DNA from: Paracoccaceae bacterium
Lineage (GTDB): Bacteria; Pseudomonadota; Alphaproteobacteria; Rhodobacterales; Rhodobacteraceae
Assembly (NCBI GenBank): GCA_018223085.1
Contig: JAAEZB010000009.1
Coordinates: forward strand, 1-49,233
DNA: 49,233 nucleotides
Direction: 5' to 3'
A model generated the notes under the pieces. It was given only the letters and a program-made list of their open reading frames with translations, searched no databases and was not told where the DNA came from. Position 1 is the stretch's first letter. Each line of letters opens with the position of its first letter. The translations under genes were made by a program, and so were the position numbers. Positions 1-7,385 of this stretch are shown here, piece by piece.

Positions 1-1651
1 CGTCTGCTTCGGCGAGGACATAAGCGCCTTTTTCGGTCAGGTTGGTGTTCTTGGCCTCAAGGCGCACGGTCGGCAGGTTCTGGCGGGTGAGGGCGAGAAC
101 CGAAGGCGTGTCCTTGGAGGTCAGAGCGATTTCCCAGGCCTCGGCGGTCTCGGCGGTGTCGGCGGGGCGGAACACGTAGGTGTTCGGCGTCGCGCGGCAG
201 ATGGCGAGATGTTCGACCGGTTGGTGGGTTGGGCCGTCTTCGCCGACGCCGATGGAATCGTGGGTCATGACAAAGACCGTCGGGATTTTCATCAGGGCCG
301 CGAGGCGCATGGCGGGGCGGGCATAGTCGGTAAAGCAGAAGAAGGTGCCGCCATAGGGGCGGATGCCCCCGTGCAGCGCCATGCCGTTCATCGCGGCGGC
401 CATGCCATGTTCGCGAATGCCCCAATAGACGTAGCGGCCCCCACGGTTGTCGAGATCAAACACGCCGAGGTCATCGGTCTTGGTGTTGTTGGAGCCCGAA
501 AGGTCGGCCGAGCCGCCGACGGTTTCCGGCATGATCGGGTTCACCGCCTTGAGCACCATTTCCGACGACTTGCGGGTCGCGACAGAGGGGGCGTCTTCGG
601 CGATCTGTTTTTTCAGGGCCTTGATGGTGGCCGAGAGTTTCTTGGGCGCTTCGAGTGCATAGGCGCGTTCAAAACGGGCGCGTTTGGCGGCTCCGACCTC
701 GGCGAGGCGGGCCTCCCATGCGGCGCGGTCTTCGGCACCGCGGGCCCCGATGGCTTCCCACTGGGATTTCACGTCGGCGGGGATTTCAAACGGGCCGTAG
801 TTCCAGCCATAGGCCGCTTTGGCGGCTTTGAGCTGGTCTGCGTCGGTCAGAGCACCGTGGCCCTTGGAGGTGTCCTGTGCGGCGTGGCCGAGGGCGATGT
901 GGGTCTTGCAGGCAATCATCGAAGGCTTGCGCGACTTTTTGGCGGCGGTGATGGCGGCATCAATCGCCTCGGGGTCGTGGCCGTCGATCTCGATCACTTG
1001 CCAGCCGGAGGCTTTGAAGCGCTGGACCTGATTGGTTTTGTCCGAGAGTTCGACCGTGCCGTCGATGGTGATGTTGTTGTTGTCCCAGAAGACGATCAGT
1101 TTGCCCAAGCTATGACGCCCGGCAAGGCCGATGGCCTCTTGGCTGATGCCTTCCATGAGGCAGCCGTCACCGGCGATGGCATAGGTGTAGTGATCCACCA
1201 TCTTCTTGCCGTATTGGGCGCGCTGAATCTCTTCGGCCATGGCAAAGCCGACGGCGTTGGAGATGCCCTGGCCGAGGGGGCCGGTGGTTGTTTCAACCGC
1301 GTCGAGGAGGAAGTTCTCGGGGTGACCGGCGGTCAGGGCGCCCATCTGGCGGAAGTTCTTGATCTGGTCGAGGGTGACCTGAGCGTCGCCCACGAGATGC
1401 AGGAGCGAGTAGATCAGCATCGAGCCATGACCGGCCGACAGGATGAAGCGGTCGCGGTCCGGCCATTTGGGGGCCGAGGCGTCGAATTTGAGGTGTTTTT
1501 CGAACAGAACGGTGGCGACATCGGCCATGCCCATGGGCATGCCGGAATGGCCGGAATTGGCGGCGGCCACGGCATCGAGCGTCAGGGCGCGGATGGCGGC
1601 GGCTTTCATCCAGTGATCGGGGTTCTTGGCGCGAAGGGCAGCGATATCCAC
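1..1651 (-). CDS. tkt: Transketolase, N-terminal part (runs off the window)
   Basis: Transketolase moves two-carbon ketol units between sugar phosphates, using thiamine diphosphate, in the cytoplasmic pentose phosphate and Calvin pathways. The minus-strand frame opens at a GTG (1649-1651) and reads [19 protein letters not shown]. About 550 codons are present of the usual ~670. Visible family motifs are [10 protein letters not shown], the ThDP-binding [13 protein letters not shown], and, in the pyrimidine-binding domain, [16 protein letters not shown] and [15 protein letters not shown]. The C-terminal domain lies beyond base 1. No nearby ATG fits, and the GTG gives the usual family N-terminus. 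The gene diverges from the coiled-coil/zapA pair. The family assignment is firm; the start is likely. Confidence 0.95.
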   Translation of the reverse strand, partial: MDIAALRAKNPDHWMKAAAIRALTLDAVAAANSGHSGMPMGMADVATVLFEKHLKFDASAPKWPDRDRFILSAGHGSMLIYSLLHLVGDAQVTLDQIKNFRQMGALTAGHPENFLLDAVETTTGPLGQGISNAVGFAMAEEIQRAQYGKKMVDHYTYAIAGDGCLMEGISQEAIGLAGRHSLGKLIVFWDNNNITIDGTVELSDKTNQVQRFKASGWQVIEIDGHDPEAIDAAITAAKKSRKPSMIACKTHIALGHAAQDTSKGHGALTDADQLKAAKAAYGWNYGPFEIPADVKSQWEAIGARGAEDRAAWEARLAEVGAAKRARFERAYALEAPKKLSATIKALKKQIAEDAPSVATRKSSEMVLKAVNPIMPETVGGSADLSGSNNTKTDDLGVFDLDNRGGRYVYWGIREHGMAAAMNGMALHGGIRPYGGTFFCFTDYARPAMRLAALMKIPTVFVMTHDSIGVGEDGPTHQPVEHLAICRATPNTYVFRPADTAETAEAWEIALTSKDTPSVLALTRQNLPTVRLEAKNTNLTEKGAYVLAEAD

Positions 1652-1803
1652 GTGGCAGGTCCTTTGACTGGTGGCTCTTTTGTCCGAGCTGAATACCAGC
1701 CCTCAGCCAATTATCAAGCGGGTCCGTGCCGTCGAGGGGGGCAATGGGGGAAGCAATTTGCAAGATCATTGGATAAACTCGTGAAAAGGCCGGGCAAAAA
1801 GCG

Positions 1804-1823
1804 ATTCGTGTAGTGCCACGAAT
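1804..1823. promoter_or_regulatory. Inverted repeat in tkt/coiled-coil gene divergent region
   Basis: ATTCGTG (1804-1810) and CACGAAT (1817-1823) form a perfect 7-bp inverted repeat with a 6-bp spacer, between the divergent starts of tkt and the coiled-coil gene. It could be an operator or a leader hairpin. No regulator is identified. Confidence 0.3.
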
Positions 1824-1858
1824 TCGGGCACCGGGCGGGGACATAAGAGAAATGGACG

Positions 1859-1877
1859 GAACCGGAGATAACGGTTC
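1859..1877. promoter_or_regulatory. Inverted repeat GAACCG-N7-CGGTTC upstream of the coiled-coil gene
   Basis: A perfect 6-bp inverted repeat lies 20 bp before the ATG at 1898, just upstream of the AAGGAGAGG ribosome-binding site. It may be an operator or an mRNA hairpin. It is inverted rather than direct, so it is not the alphaproteobacterial LexA box. Confidence 0.3.
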
Positions 1878-1897
1878 GCAGGTAAGGAGAGGGGCCG

Positions 1898-2569
1898 ATG
1901 AGTGAGATCAGTGACCTTGAAAGCCGGATCAGCGCGGCGATGGATCGCATCGGGCGCGGGCTTGAAGGGCTGAAACCAGCTTTGGCAGAGGCGCCGGCGG
2001 CAGAGGTTGATACGGCGGCGCTTGACGCGGCTGAGGAGGCTCTGGCGCAGGAAAAGACACATGCGATTGAGCTTCAGGCGCGCATTGAGGCGTTGACCGT
2101 AGAGCGCGAGGCGCTTGAGACCGCGCTTGAGGCGGCCAAGACAGATATTCAGATCGCCGCGGATGCGGCGGAAGCGGCCAGAGACGAAGCGAAGGCCGCA
2201 GAGGCCAAACTTGCCGAGGCAGAGGCCGCAGGGTCGAAGGCCGTGGAAGAGGCCAAGGCGGCAGCGGCCGTGGAGGCAGAAGGCGTTGATCTTGAGGAAA
2301 ACCGCGATGTGATCGAACAGCTTGCCGGGCGGTTGCGGCGGATGCGGCGCACGAGCCGGATGCTGCGGGCTTCGAACCAGATGATGCGCGATGCGATGCA
2401 GGCGGAATTGCCCGAGGCGGCGCTTGTCAATCAATCCCTCGAAGCCGAGCTTGAAGATCTGCGGGCGATGCGGGCGGCAGAGATTGCCGAGATGAACGCA
2501 ATCAATGCAACGCTGCGCCCGATGCTGGTGCAGCCGGAGACGGATAAAGCAGCGGAAGGGGGTGCGTGA
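1898..2569 (+). CDS. Coiled-coil protein encoded directly upstream of zapA
   Basis: This is a 223-residue acidic, Ala/Glu-rich protein of unknown function. It has long heptad-like stretches (about residues 40-135), a basic patch LRRMRRTSRMLRASN near residue 150, and a second helical segment (about 165-205). It has no signal peptide or membrane segment, so it is probably cytoplasmic. The ATG at 1898 follows a strong AAGGAGAGG site. Its stop TGA (2567-2569) overlaps the zapA ATG by one base, so the two are probably translationally coupled. This suggests, but does not prove, a role beside ZapA in division-ring assembly. No enzyme motif is visible. Confidence 0.85.
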   Translation: MSEISDLESRISAAMDRIGRGLEGLKPALAEAPAAEVDTAALDAAEEALAQEKTHAIELQARIEALTVEREALETALEAAKTDIQIAADAAEAARDEAKAAEAKLAEAEAAGSKAVEEAKAAAAVEAEGVDLEENRDVIEQLAGRLRRMRRTSRMLRASNQMMRDAMQAELPEAALVNQSLEAELEDLRAMRAAEIAEMNAINATLRPMLVQPETDKAAEGGA

Positions 2570-2952
2570 TGCCGGAAGTGGAAATCCATATCGGTGGCCG
2601 ATCTTTCGAGGTGGCCTGTCAGGACGGGGAACAGCATTTCCTTCAGGCGGCGGCCAAGCTTCTTGATGATGAAGCGCAGGTTTTAACGAACCAGATCGGA
2701 CGTTTGCCGGAGCCGCGGATGTTGTTGATGGCGGGGTTGATGCTTGCCGATAAGACAGCGGGGCTTGAGGATCGTTTGAGCGAGACGCAGGCGCAGATGG
2801 AAGCGGTTCAGGCCGAACTACAGGCGATGAAAGACGCCGGTCCCGAGCAGGTCGAGGTTGCGGTGATCCCTTCGGAAGTCACCGATACACTTGCCGAGCT
2901 TGCGGCGCGGGCGGAATCGTTGGCGGACCGGGTTGAAGAGAAGGTCGGCTGA
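2569..2952 (+). CDS. zapA: Cell division protein ZapA
   Basis: ZapA binds and bundles FtsZ filaments at the division septum. The product is 127 residues: an N-terminal ZapA fold (MPEVEIHIGGRSFEVACQDG, then residues to about 60 including LLMAGLMLADKT) and a C-terminal coiled coil. The C-terminal tail is a little longer than in E. coli ZapA (109 residues). ATG 2569 overlaps the preceding stop (TGATG); a GTG one codon upstream is a less likely start. A strong terminator lies about 20 bp after the stop. No 5-formyltetrahydrofolate cyclo-ligase gene or 6S RNA follows, unlike E. coli. Confidence 0.9.
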   Translation: MPEVEIHIGGRSFEVACQDGEQHFLQAAAKLLDDEAQVLTNQIGRLPEPRMLLMAGLMLADKTAGLEDRLSETQAQMEAVQAELQAMKDAGPEQVEVAVIPSEVTDTLAELAARAESLADRVEEKVG

Positions 2953-2972
2953 TAAGGTTCTGATTTTAAATG

Positions 2973-3003
2973 AAAAAGGCCGATCCGTTTGGATCGGCCT
3001 TTT
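2973..3003 (+). terminator. Rho-independent terminator after zapA (bidirectional)
   Basis: Stem AAAGGCCGATCC (2975-2986), loop GTTT, and GGATCGGCCTTT (2991-3002). A runs on the left arm and T runs on the right let it work on both strands, so it can also close the grxD transcript coming from the minus strand. Confidence 0.88.
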
Positions 3004-3012
3004 GCGTTGGAG

Positions 3013-3044
3013 AGGTGGGTTGGAAACCCACCCTACATTTTCAG
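3013..3044. repeat. Palindromic intergenic repeat, copy 1
   Basis: A 32-bp unit with a GGTGGGTT / AACCCACC palindrome followed by CTACATTTTCAG. It is 31/32 identical to copy 2 at 3062-3093. It resembles the short palindromic repeats scattered between genes in Rhodobacteraceae, by recollection of the family and not by a search. Confidence 0.75.
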
Positions 3045-3061
3045 AACGGTGCGGTGGGGGA

Positions 3062-3093
3062 AGGTGGGTTGAAAACCCACCCTACATTTTCAG
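3062..3093. repeat. Palindromic intergenic repeat, copy 2 (overlaps grxD stop)
   Basis: The second copy of the 32-bp unit starts 49 bp after copy 1 and differs at one base. Its CTACATTTTCAG end overlaps the grxD stop (TGA at 3092-3090 on the minus strand), so the repeat supplies the stop codon. Confidence 0.75.
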
Positions 3094-3452
3094 GCGTTGG
3101 CTTCGCGGATCTTCTCGGCGGCGTCTTTGTTGTAGGCGACGCCGCTTTCTTCGAGGAGCGTGTCGAGTTCGCCCGAAAGCGTCATCTCGGTGATGATGTC
3201 ACAGCCGCCGACGAATTCGCCCTTCACGTAAAGCTGGGGGATGGTGGGCCAGTCGGAATAGTCCTTGATGCCCTGACGGATGGCGTCATCGGCCAGAACG
3301 TTCACGTCGACATAATCCACGCCCATGAAGTTCAACACGCCCGCCACGCGCGAGGAAAAGCCGCACTGGGGCATGTCCTTGGTGCCTTTCATGTAAAGCA
3401 CCACGTCGTTGGCTTTGACGGTTTCGTCGATATGATTTTTTGCGTCACTCAT
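3090..3452 (-). CDS. grxD: Monothiol CGFS glutaredoxin (Grx4 type)
   Basis: This 120-residue monothiol glutaredoxin binds and transfers [2Fe-2S] clusters with glutathione. The cluster-ligand motif is in [11 protein letters not shown] (about residues 25-35). The [19 protein letters not shown] segment is the family's glutathione-binding region. Its length matches bacterial Grx4. It lies 33 bp downstream of bolA, and BolA proteins form [2Fe-2S]-bridged heterodimers with CGFS glutaredoxins, so the pairing is functional as well as positional. The stop codon lies inside an intergenic repeat. Confidence 0.95.
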   Translation of the reverse strand: MSDAKNHIDETVKANDVVLYMKGTKDMPQCGFSSRVAGVLNFMGVDYVDVNVLADDAIRQGIKDYSDWPTIPQLYVKGEFVGGCDIITEMTLSGELDTLLEESGVAYNKDAAEKIREANA

Positions 3453-3485
3453 TTGGAAATCCTTTCGAGGCGTCCGGGTCTGCGA

Positions 3486-3716
3486 TCAGGCCGGAGCCTT
3501 GGTGGTGAGGGCGAGCGCGTGCAGCTCGCCGCTGTCGATCTTGGCTTTCAGGGTGGCGTTTACGGCGCGTTGCTGGGCCACGCGGGACATGCCGCGAAAG
3601 CTCTCGTCGATGACTTCGGCCGAGAAATGCTGGCCGTCATCGCCCATGACGGTGATCTTGGCGTCGGGAAAGCCCGTGCGGATCAGGGCTTCGATGTCTG
3701 AGGCAAGAATGGCCAT
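3486..3716 (-). CDS. bolA: BolA/IbaG family iron-sulfur partner protein
   Basis: This 76-residue BolA-like protein has the family core: a helix (IEALIRTGFPDAKI), then HFSAEVIDESFRGMSRVAQQRAVNATL, which contains the RVAQQR helix-turn-helix-like segment, and HALALTTKAP at the C-terminus. Family members pair with monothiol glutaredoxins to sense or transfer [2Fe-2S] clusters. The ATG at 3716 follows a TTCAGGAGACATCC ribosome-binding region. It sits between purL and grxD on the same strand. A short IbaG-type protein is the nearest alternative name. Confidence 0.9.
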   Translation of the reverse strand: MAILASDIEALIRTGFPDAKITVMGDDGQHFSAEVIDESFRGMSRVAQQRAVNATLKAKIDSGELHALALTTKAPA

Positions 3717-3801
3717 GGATGTCTCCTGAATAGGTCTTTCCTAGATGTAGGATGGGGCATCGGGGCTTGCAAGCAAATCCACGGGAGGAATACGGGAGGA
3801 G

Positions 3802-3826
3802 GTTCCGGGCCTGCGCGGCCCGGAAC
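3802..3826 (-). terminator. Strong hairpin after purL, no T-run
   Basis: GTTCCGGGCC (3802-3811) and GGCCCGGAAC (3817-3826) form a perfect 10-bp stem with a 5-nt loop, 15 bp past the purL stop. On the minus strand it is followed by CCTCCTCCC and a second CCTCCC rather than a T-run. It is therefore more likely a 3'-end stabiliser or processing element than an intrinsic terminator. Confidence 0.5.
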
Positions 3827-3841
3827 AAAGATGCGCGCCGA

Positions 3842-6001
3842 TCAGGCGACGGCGTCGGCAAAGCCCGAGCGGAAGATCGCGGACAGTTCGTCGAGCGGCG
3901 CAGTGCTATGGCCCATGGTCACGTCCGAGCCGGTAAAGCGACCAACGCTTTCGACGGTGACACCGGCCTGACCGGCGGCGATCATCAGGGCTTCGGCCTG
4001 ATCGAAGTTGCAGGCCACGAGGTAGCGGGCCTGATCCTCGCCAAAGAGGGTCGCGGTGTCGTCGCTGTCGAGGTGGACGCCGACGCCAGCGGCTTCGGCC
4101 ATCTCAAAGGCGGCGAGGGCAAGGCCCCCGTCGGAGAGGTCGGTGCAGGCCTTGATAAGATCGCGGTTGGCGCGGATGAAGTCGCCAGTCGCCTTTTCGG
4201 CGGCGAGGTCCACATGCGGCGCATCGCCGTCTTCGCGGTTGAAGACTTCGGCGAGGAGAGCGGATTGGCCAAGGTGACCGGTCGTGGTGCCGATGACGAG
4301 GGCGACATGGCCTTCGCGGGCTTCGCCCACAATCGGGTCTTCGCCAGCGGCGATGAGGCCCACGGCGCCAATGGTCGGGGTCGGCAGGATGCCGGAGCCG
4401 TCGGTTTCGTTATAGAGCGAGACGTTGCCCGAGACGATCGGCATATCAAGCGCGGCGACGGCCTCGCCGATGCCTTTGATCGCGCCGACGAACTGGCCCA
4501 TGATTTCGGGCTTTTCGGGGTTGCCGAAGTTGAGGTTGTCGGTCGTGGCCAGCGGCTTGGCACCGACGGCGCAGAGGTTGCGCCAGGCTTCGGCGACGGC
4601 CTGTTTGCCGCCCTCAAAGGGGTTGGCGCGCACGTAGCGGGGGGTCACGTCCGAGGTAAAGGCGAGCTTCTTGTCGGTGCCGTGGACACGGATGATCCCA
4701 GCGCCGAGGCCCGGCAGGCGGGCGCTATCGGCCATGACCATGGTGTCATACTGTTCGTAGACCCATTGTTTGCCCGCGTAGTTGGGCGAAGAGATCAGCG
4801 CTTTGAGGCCATCAATCGGGTCGATCTGCGGCACGTCGGCGAGGGGCTCGGCGGCGGGCGTTTCGACCCACGGGCGATCATATTCCGGCGCGCGGCCCGA
4901 GAGCGGCGAGAGCGGCAGGTCGGCTTTGACCTCGTTGTTGTGCATGATGAGGAAGCGGTCTTCGGCGATGGTCTCGCCGACGATGGCGAAGTCGAGATCC
5001 CATTTCTCGAACACGGCGCGGGCTTCGGCCTCAAGCGCGGGGTTGAGGACCATGAGCATGCGTTCCTGGCTCTCGGAGAGCATCATCTCATAGGCGGTCA
5101 TATTGGCTTCGCGCTGGGGCACGTCTTCGAGCTTGAGTTTGACGCCCAGCTTGCCCTTGTCGCCCATCTCCACGGCAGAGCAGGTCAGGCCCGCCGCGCC
5201 CATGTCCTGAATCGAGATCACGGCGCCGGTCTGCATGAGTTCGAGCGTCGCTTCCATCAGGCGTTTTTCGGTGAAGGGGTCGCCGACCTGAACGGTGGGG
5301 CGTTTTTCCTCAATCGTGTCGTCGAATTCGGCCGAGGCCATGGTTGCGCCGCCGACACCGTCGCGGCCGGTTTTTGCGCCGAGATAGACAACGGGCATGC
5401 CGATGCCGGAGGCGGCCGAGTAGAAGATCGAGTCGGTTTTGGCGAGGCCCGCAGCGAAGGCGTTCACGAGGCAGTTGCCGTTATAGGCGGGATGGAAGCG
5501 AACTTCGCCGCCCACGGTCGGGACGCCGAAACAGTTGCCGTAGCCGCCGATGCCCTCAACCACGCCATTCACAAGCTGGCGCGTTTTGGGGTGGGAGGGT
5601 TCGCCAAAGGAGAGCGAGTTCATCGCCGCGATGGGGCGGGCGCCCATGGTAAAGACATCGCGCAGAATGCCGCCCACGCCGGTCGCCGCGCCCTGATAGG
5701 GCTCGATATAAGAGGGGTGGTTGTGGCTTTCCATTTTGAAGACCACCGCGTCACCGTCGCCAATGTCGACGATGCCCGCGTTTTCACCGGGGCCGCAGAT
5801 GACCTGCGGACCGTCGGTCGGCAGGGTGCGCAACCATTTCTTGGAGGATTTGTAAGAGCAGTGCTCGTTCCACATGGCCGAGAAGATGCCAAGCTCGGTG
5901 AAGGTCGGTTCGCGTCCGATGATCTCTAGGATCAATTCGTATTCGTCGGGCTTCAGACCGTGGCTTGCGATCAGTTCGGGTGTGATGGCCGGTTCCTGCA
6001 T
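3842..6001 (-). CDS. purL: Phosphoribosylformylglycinamidine synthase subunit PurL
   Basis: PurL uses ATP and the ammonia supplied by PurQ to convert FGAR to FGAM in purine synthesis, in the small PurL/PurQ/PurS complex. The 719 residues match the short form, without the glutaminase domain of the large enzyme. Near residues 40-55, [13 protein letters not shown] is the conserved substrate/ATP region. [20 protein letters not shown] and [21 protein letters not shown] follow. The C-terminal half repeats the AIRS-like fold ([18 protein letters not shown]). The ATG at 6001 gives [20 protein letters not shown]. bolA and grxD follow on the same strand. Its 5' leader has a hairpin over the only Shine-Dalgarno-like sequence. 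Confidence 0.97.
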   Translation of the reverse strand: MQEPAITPELIASHGLKPDEYELILEIIGREPTFTELGIFSAMWNEHCSYKSSKKWLRTLPTDGPQVICGPGENAGIVDIGDGDAVVFKMESHNHPSYIEPYQGAATGVGGILRDVFTMGARPIAAMNSLSFGEPSHPKTRQLVNGVVEGIGGYGNCFGVPTVGGEVRFHPAYNGNCLVNAFAAGLAKTDSIFYSAASGIGMPVVYLGAKTGRDGVGGATMASAEFDDTIEEKRPTVQVGDPFTEKRLMEATLELMQTGAVISIQDMGAAGLTCSAVEMGDKGKLGVKLKLEDVPQREANMTAYEMMLSESQERMLMVLNPALEAEARAVFEKWDLDFAIVGETIAEDRFLIMHNNEVKADLPLSPLSGRAPEYDRPWVETPAAEPLADVPQIDPIDGLKALISSPNYAGKQWVYEQYDTMVMADSARLPGLGAGIIRVHGTDKKLAFTSDVTPRYVRANPFEGGKQAVAEAWRNLCAVGAKPLATTDNLNFGNPEKPEIMGQFVGAIKGIGEAVAALDMPIVSGNVSLYNETDGSGILPTPTIGAVGLIAAGEDPIVGEAREGHVALVIGTTTGHLGQSALLAEVFNREDGDAPHVDLAAEKATGDFIRANRDLIKACTDLSDGGLALAAFEMAEAAGVGVHLDSDDTATLFGEDQARYLVACNFDQAEALMIAAGQAGVTVESVGRFTGSDVTMGHSTAPLDELSAIFRSGFADAVA

Positions 6002-6010
6002 GGTGTTTCA

Positions 6011-6038
6011 GAGTCCCCAAGAAAACATTGGGGGTCTC
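6011..6038 (-). promoter_or_regulatory. Hairpin in purL leader
   Basis: CCCCAA (6015-6020) and TTGGGG (6028-6033) pair across a 7-nt loop, and GAG/CTC extends the stem to 6011-6038. On the minus strand the GGGGA closest to the purL ATG lies in the descending arm, so the stem could mask the ribosome-binding site. Confidence 0.4.
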
Positions 6039-6137
6039 TTACGGCAAAGGAACGGCTTGGGGAAGGGGTCCGCCCGTATAGAAAGGGGTTTGTGCGCCGC
6101 AATCGGAATTTGACCGGCTATCTTGCCGCTTACAGGC

Positions 6138-6167
6138 AAAAAAAAAGGCCGAGCATCAAGCTCGGCC
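6138..6167 (-). terminator. Rho-independent terminator (minus strand)
   Basis: An 8-bp GC-rich stem (6147-6154 with 6160-6167), a 5-nt loop and nine T's on the minus strand. It ends transcripts from the LysR gene and/or the candidate small RNA, upstream of the purL leader. Confidence 0.9.
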
Positions 6168-6240
6168 GAAGTCCAACAGGGAGGTTGAAGATGATGCGCT
6201 TTTCAGCAAGCACCGCCTTCAAGAGATGAATTAGGCATCA
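6138..6240 (-). ncRNA. Candidate small RNA with CTCCCT loop (boundaries approximate)
   Basis: The minus strand downstream of the LysR gene contains a stem CAAC-CTCCCT-GTTG (6187-6174). A canonical terminator follows at once: GGCCGAGC/GCTCGGCC (6167-6147) and nine T's. A pyrimidine-rich CTCCCT loop can base-pair with Shine-Dalgarno sequences, as in alphaproteobacterial sRNAs with CUCCUCCC motifs. No open frame explains this stretch, which starts 138 bp past the LysR stop. The 5' end is a guess and no clear promoter was seen. It could instead be the 3' UTR of the LysR transcript. Confidence 0.4.
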
Positions 6241-6307
6241 GTTTTGAATCGATCAAGGAAAACTATGCCGCAAGTGCAGCATATCTGCCATGCACTCAGG
6301 GCATGGC

Positions 6308-7213
6308 TCAGGAATTCTCTTGATCTCTCAATTGCTTGCGGTGTGAAATAATCTCTTCCTGCACGAAGTCCCGGAAGGCGGCAATTCGCTTGGATTGGCG
6401 CAATTCCTCTGGATAGGCAAGAAAAACAGGGATATCGCCCGATTCCACGTCCGGCAAAACACGTTCGAGATTCGGGAAATCCTGGGTCAGATAGTCGGGC
6501 AGGACGCCGATGCCAAGATTGTGGCGCACCGCTTGCAGGACGCCATAGTAATTGTTGACGTAGAGCACCGAAGGCACGTCATGGCTCATGATTTGCTGCA
6601 CGAGGCTCGCACCGGCGCCGACCTGCGCGGAGGTGGGATTCTGGCAAATCAGGCGGTGGGCGTTGAGATCGTCAAAGGATTCCGGGCGGCCGTATTCATC
6701 AAGATATTCCGGCGTCGCATAGAGGCACATATGCACATTCATCAGACGCTTGCGGATCAGGTCGGCCTGAGAAGGTTCCTTCATGCGGATGGCGACATCG
6801 GCCTCGCGCATGGGCAGGTCGAGCACCTTTTCTTCGAGCATGAGGTCGATGTTGAGGTCGGGGTATTTCTCGTAGAGTTTTGGCAGGCGCGGGGCGAGCC
6901 AGAGGGTGCCGAAACCGATTGTCGTCGTGACGCGCAATTCGCCGAAGACTTCTTCTTCGCTGTCGCGGATGCGGGCGGCGGCGGCGTCGAGGCGTTTTAT
7001 CATCGCCGAGGTCGCATCGAACAGGAGTTCGCCCTGTTCGGTGAGAATCAAGCCGCGCGCGTGGCGGTGAAACAGGGTTGTGTTGAGCGATTCTTCGAGG
7101 GCGCGGATCTGGCGAGAGACAGCGGATTGCGACAGATGCAACGTATCTCCGGCGTGAGTCAGGCTCCCGGCGTCGGCGACGGCGTGAAAGATTCTGAGTT
7201 TATCCCAATCCAT
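6308..7213 (-). CDS. LysR-family transcriptional regulator
   Basis: A 301-residue LysR-type regulator. The N-terminal winged helix-turn-helix (residues 1-60) reads MDWDKLRIFHAVADAGSL, then LSQSAVSRQIRALEESL. The effector domain begins near residue 90 (ELRVTTTIGFGTLWLAPRLP). The ligand is unknown. It diverges from the indolepyruvate oxidoreductase gene, the classic arrangement for a regulator and its target, and a perfect dyad sits in that gene's promoter. Control of the neighbour is inferred. The ATG at 7213 gives a canonical LTTR N-terminus. A terminator lies downstream at 6138-6167. Confidence 0.93.
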   Translation of the reverse strand: MDWDKLRIFHAVADAGSLTHAGDTLHLSQSAVSRQIRALEESLNTTLFHRHARGLILTEQGELLFDATSAMIKRLDAAAARIRDSEEEVFGELRVTTTIGFGTLWLAPRLPKLYEKYPDLNIDLMLEEKVLDLPMREADVAIRMKEPSQADLIRKRLMNVHMCLYATPEYLDEYGRPESFDDLNAHRLICQNPTSAQVGAGASLVQQIMSHDVPSVLYVNNYYGVLQAVRHNLGIGVLPDYLTQDFPNLERVLPDVESGDIPVFLAYPEELRQSKRIAAFRDFVQEEIISHRKQLRDQENS

Positions 7214-7310
7214 ATCCGCAACTTTCCATTGGTTTGTCCTGTCTATTTGAAAGTGACGAAAAACGAAACACCGGGGCGGGGTATCGTCACGTGATTGAGG
7301 TAAAATTTCC

Positions 7311-7340
7311 TTGATAGGTCAGAAATTGCGACCTAATAAT
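7311..7340 (+). promoter_or_regulatory. ior promoter with dyad operator between -35 and -10
   Basis: TTGATA (7311-7316), 18 bp, then AATAAT (7335-7340) make a good sigma-70-type promoter about 45 bp before the ior ATG. A perfect inverted repeat TAGGTC-N9-GACCTA (7315-7335) fills the spacer and contains a T-N11-A core (T7319, A7331) typical of LysR sites. A protein bound here would cover both promoter elements, which suggests repression. Confidence 0.6.
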
Positions 7341-7385
7341 GCGTTATATTTGATCCAGAAAAAATCCGCGATGGGGAGAAGCGCG

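Noticed and set aside
209-1813. Long plus-strand open frame (534 codons) across tkt
   Set aside because: It is antisense to a clear transketolase frame, has low-complexity Gly/Val-rich composition and no family motif. High GC makes such shadows common.
2953-3089. 6S RNA or 5-formyltetrahydrofolate cyclo-ligase after zapA
   Set aside because: The gap is only 137 bp and is filled by a terminator and the repeat pair.
3752-5929. 725-codon plus-strand open frame across purL
   Set aside because: It is the antisense shadow of purL, which has full motifs; no domain or ribosome-binding site is convincing.
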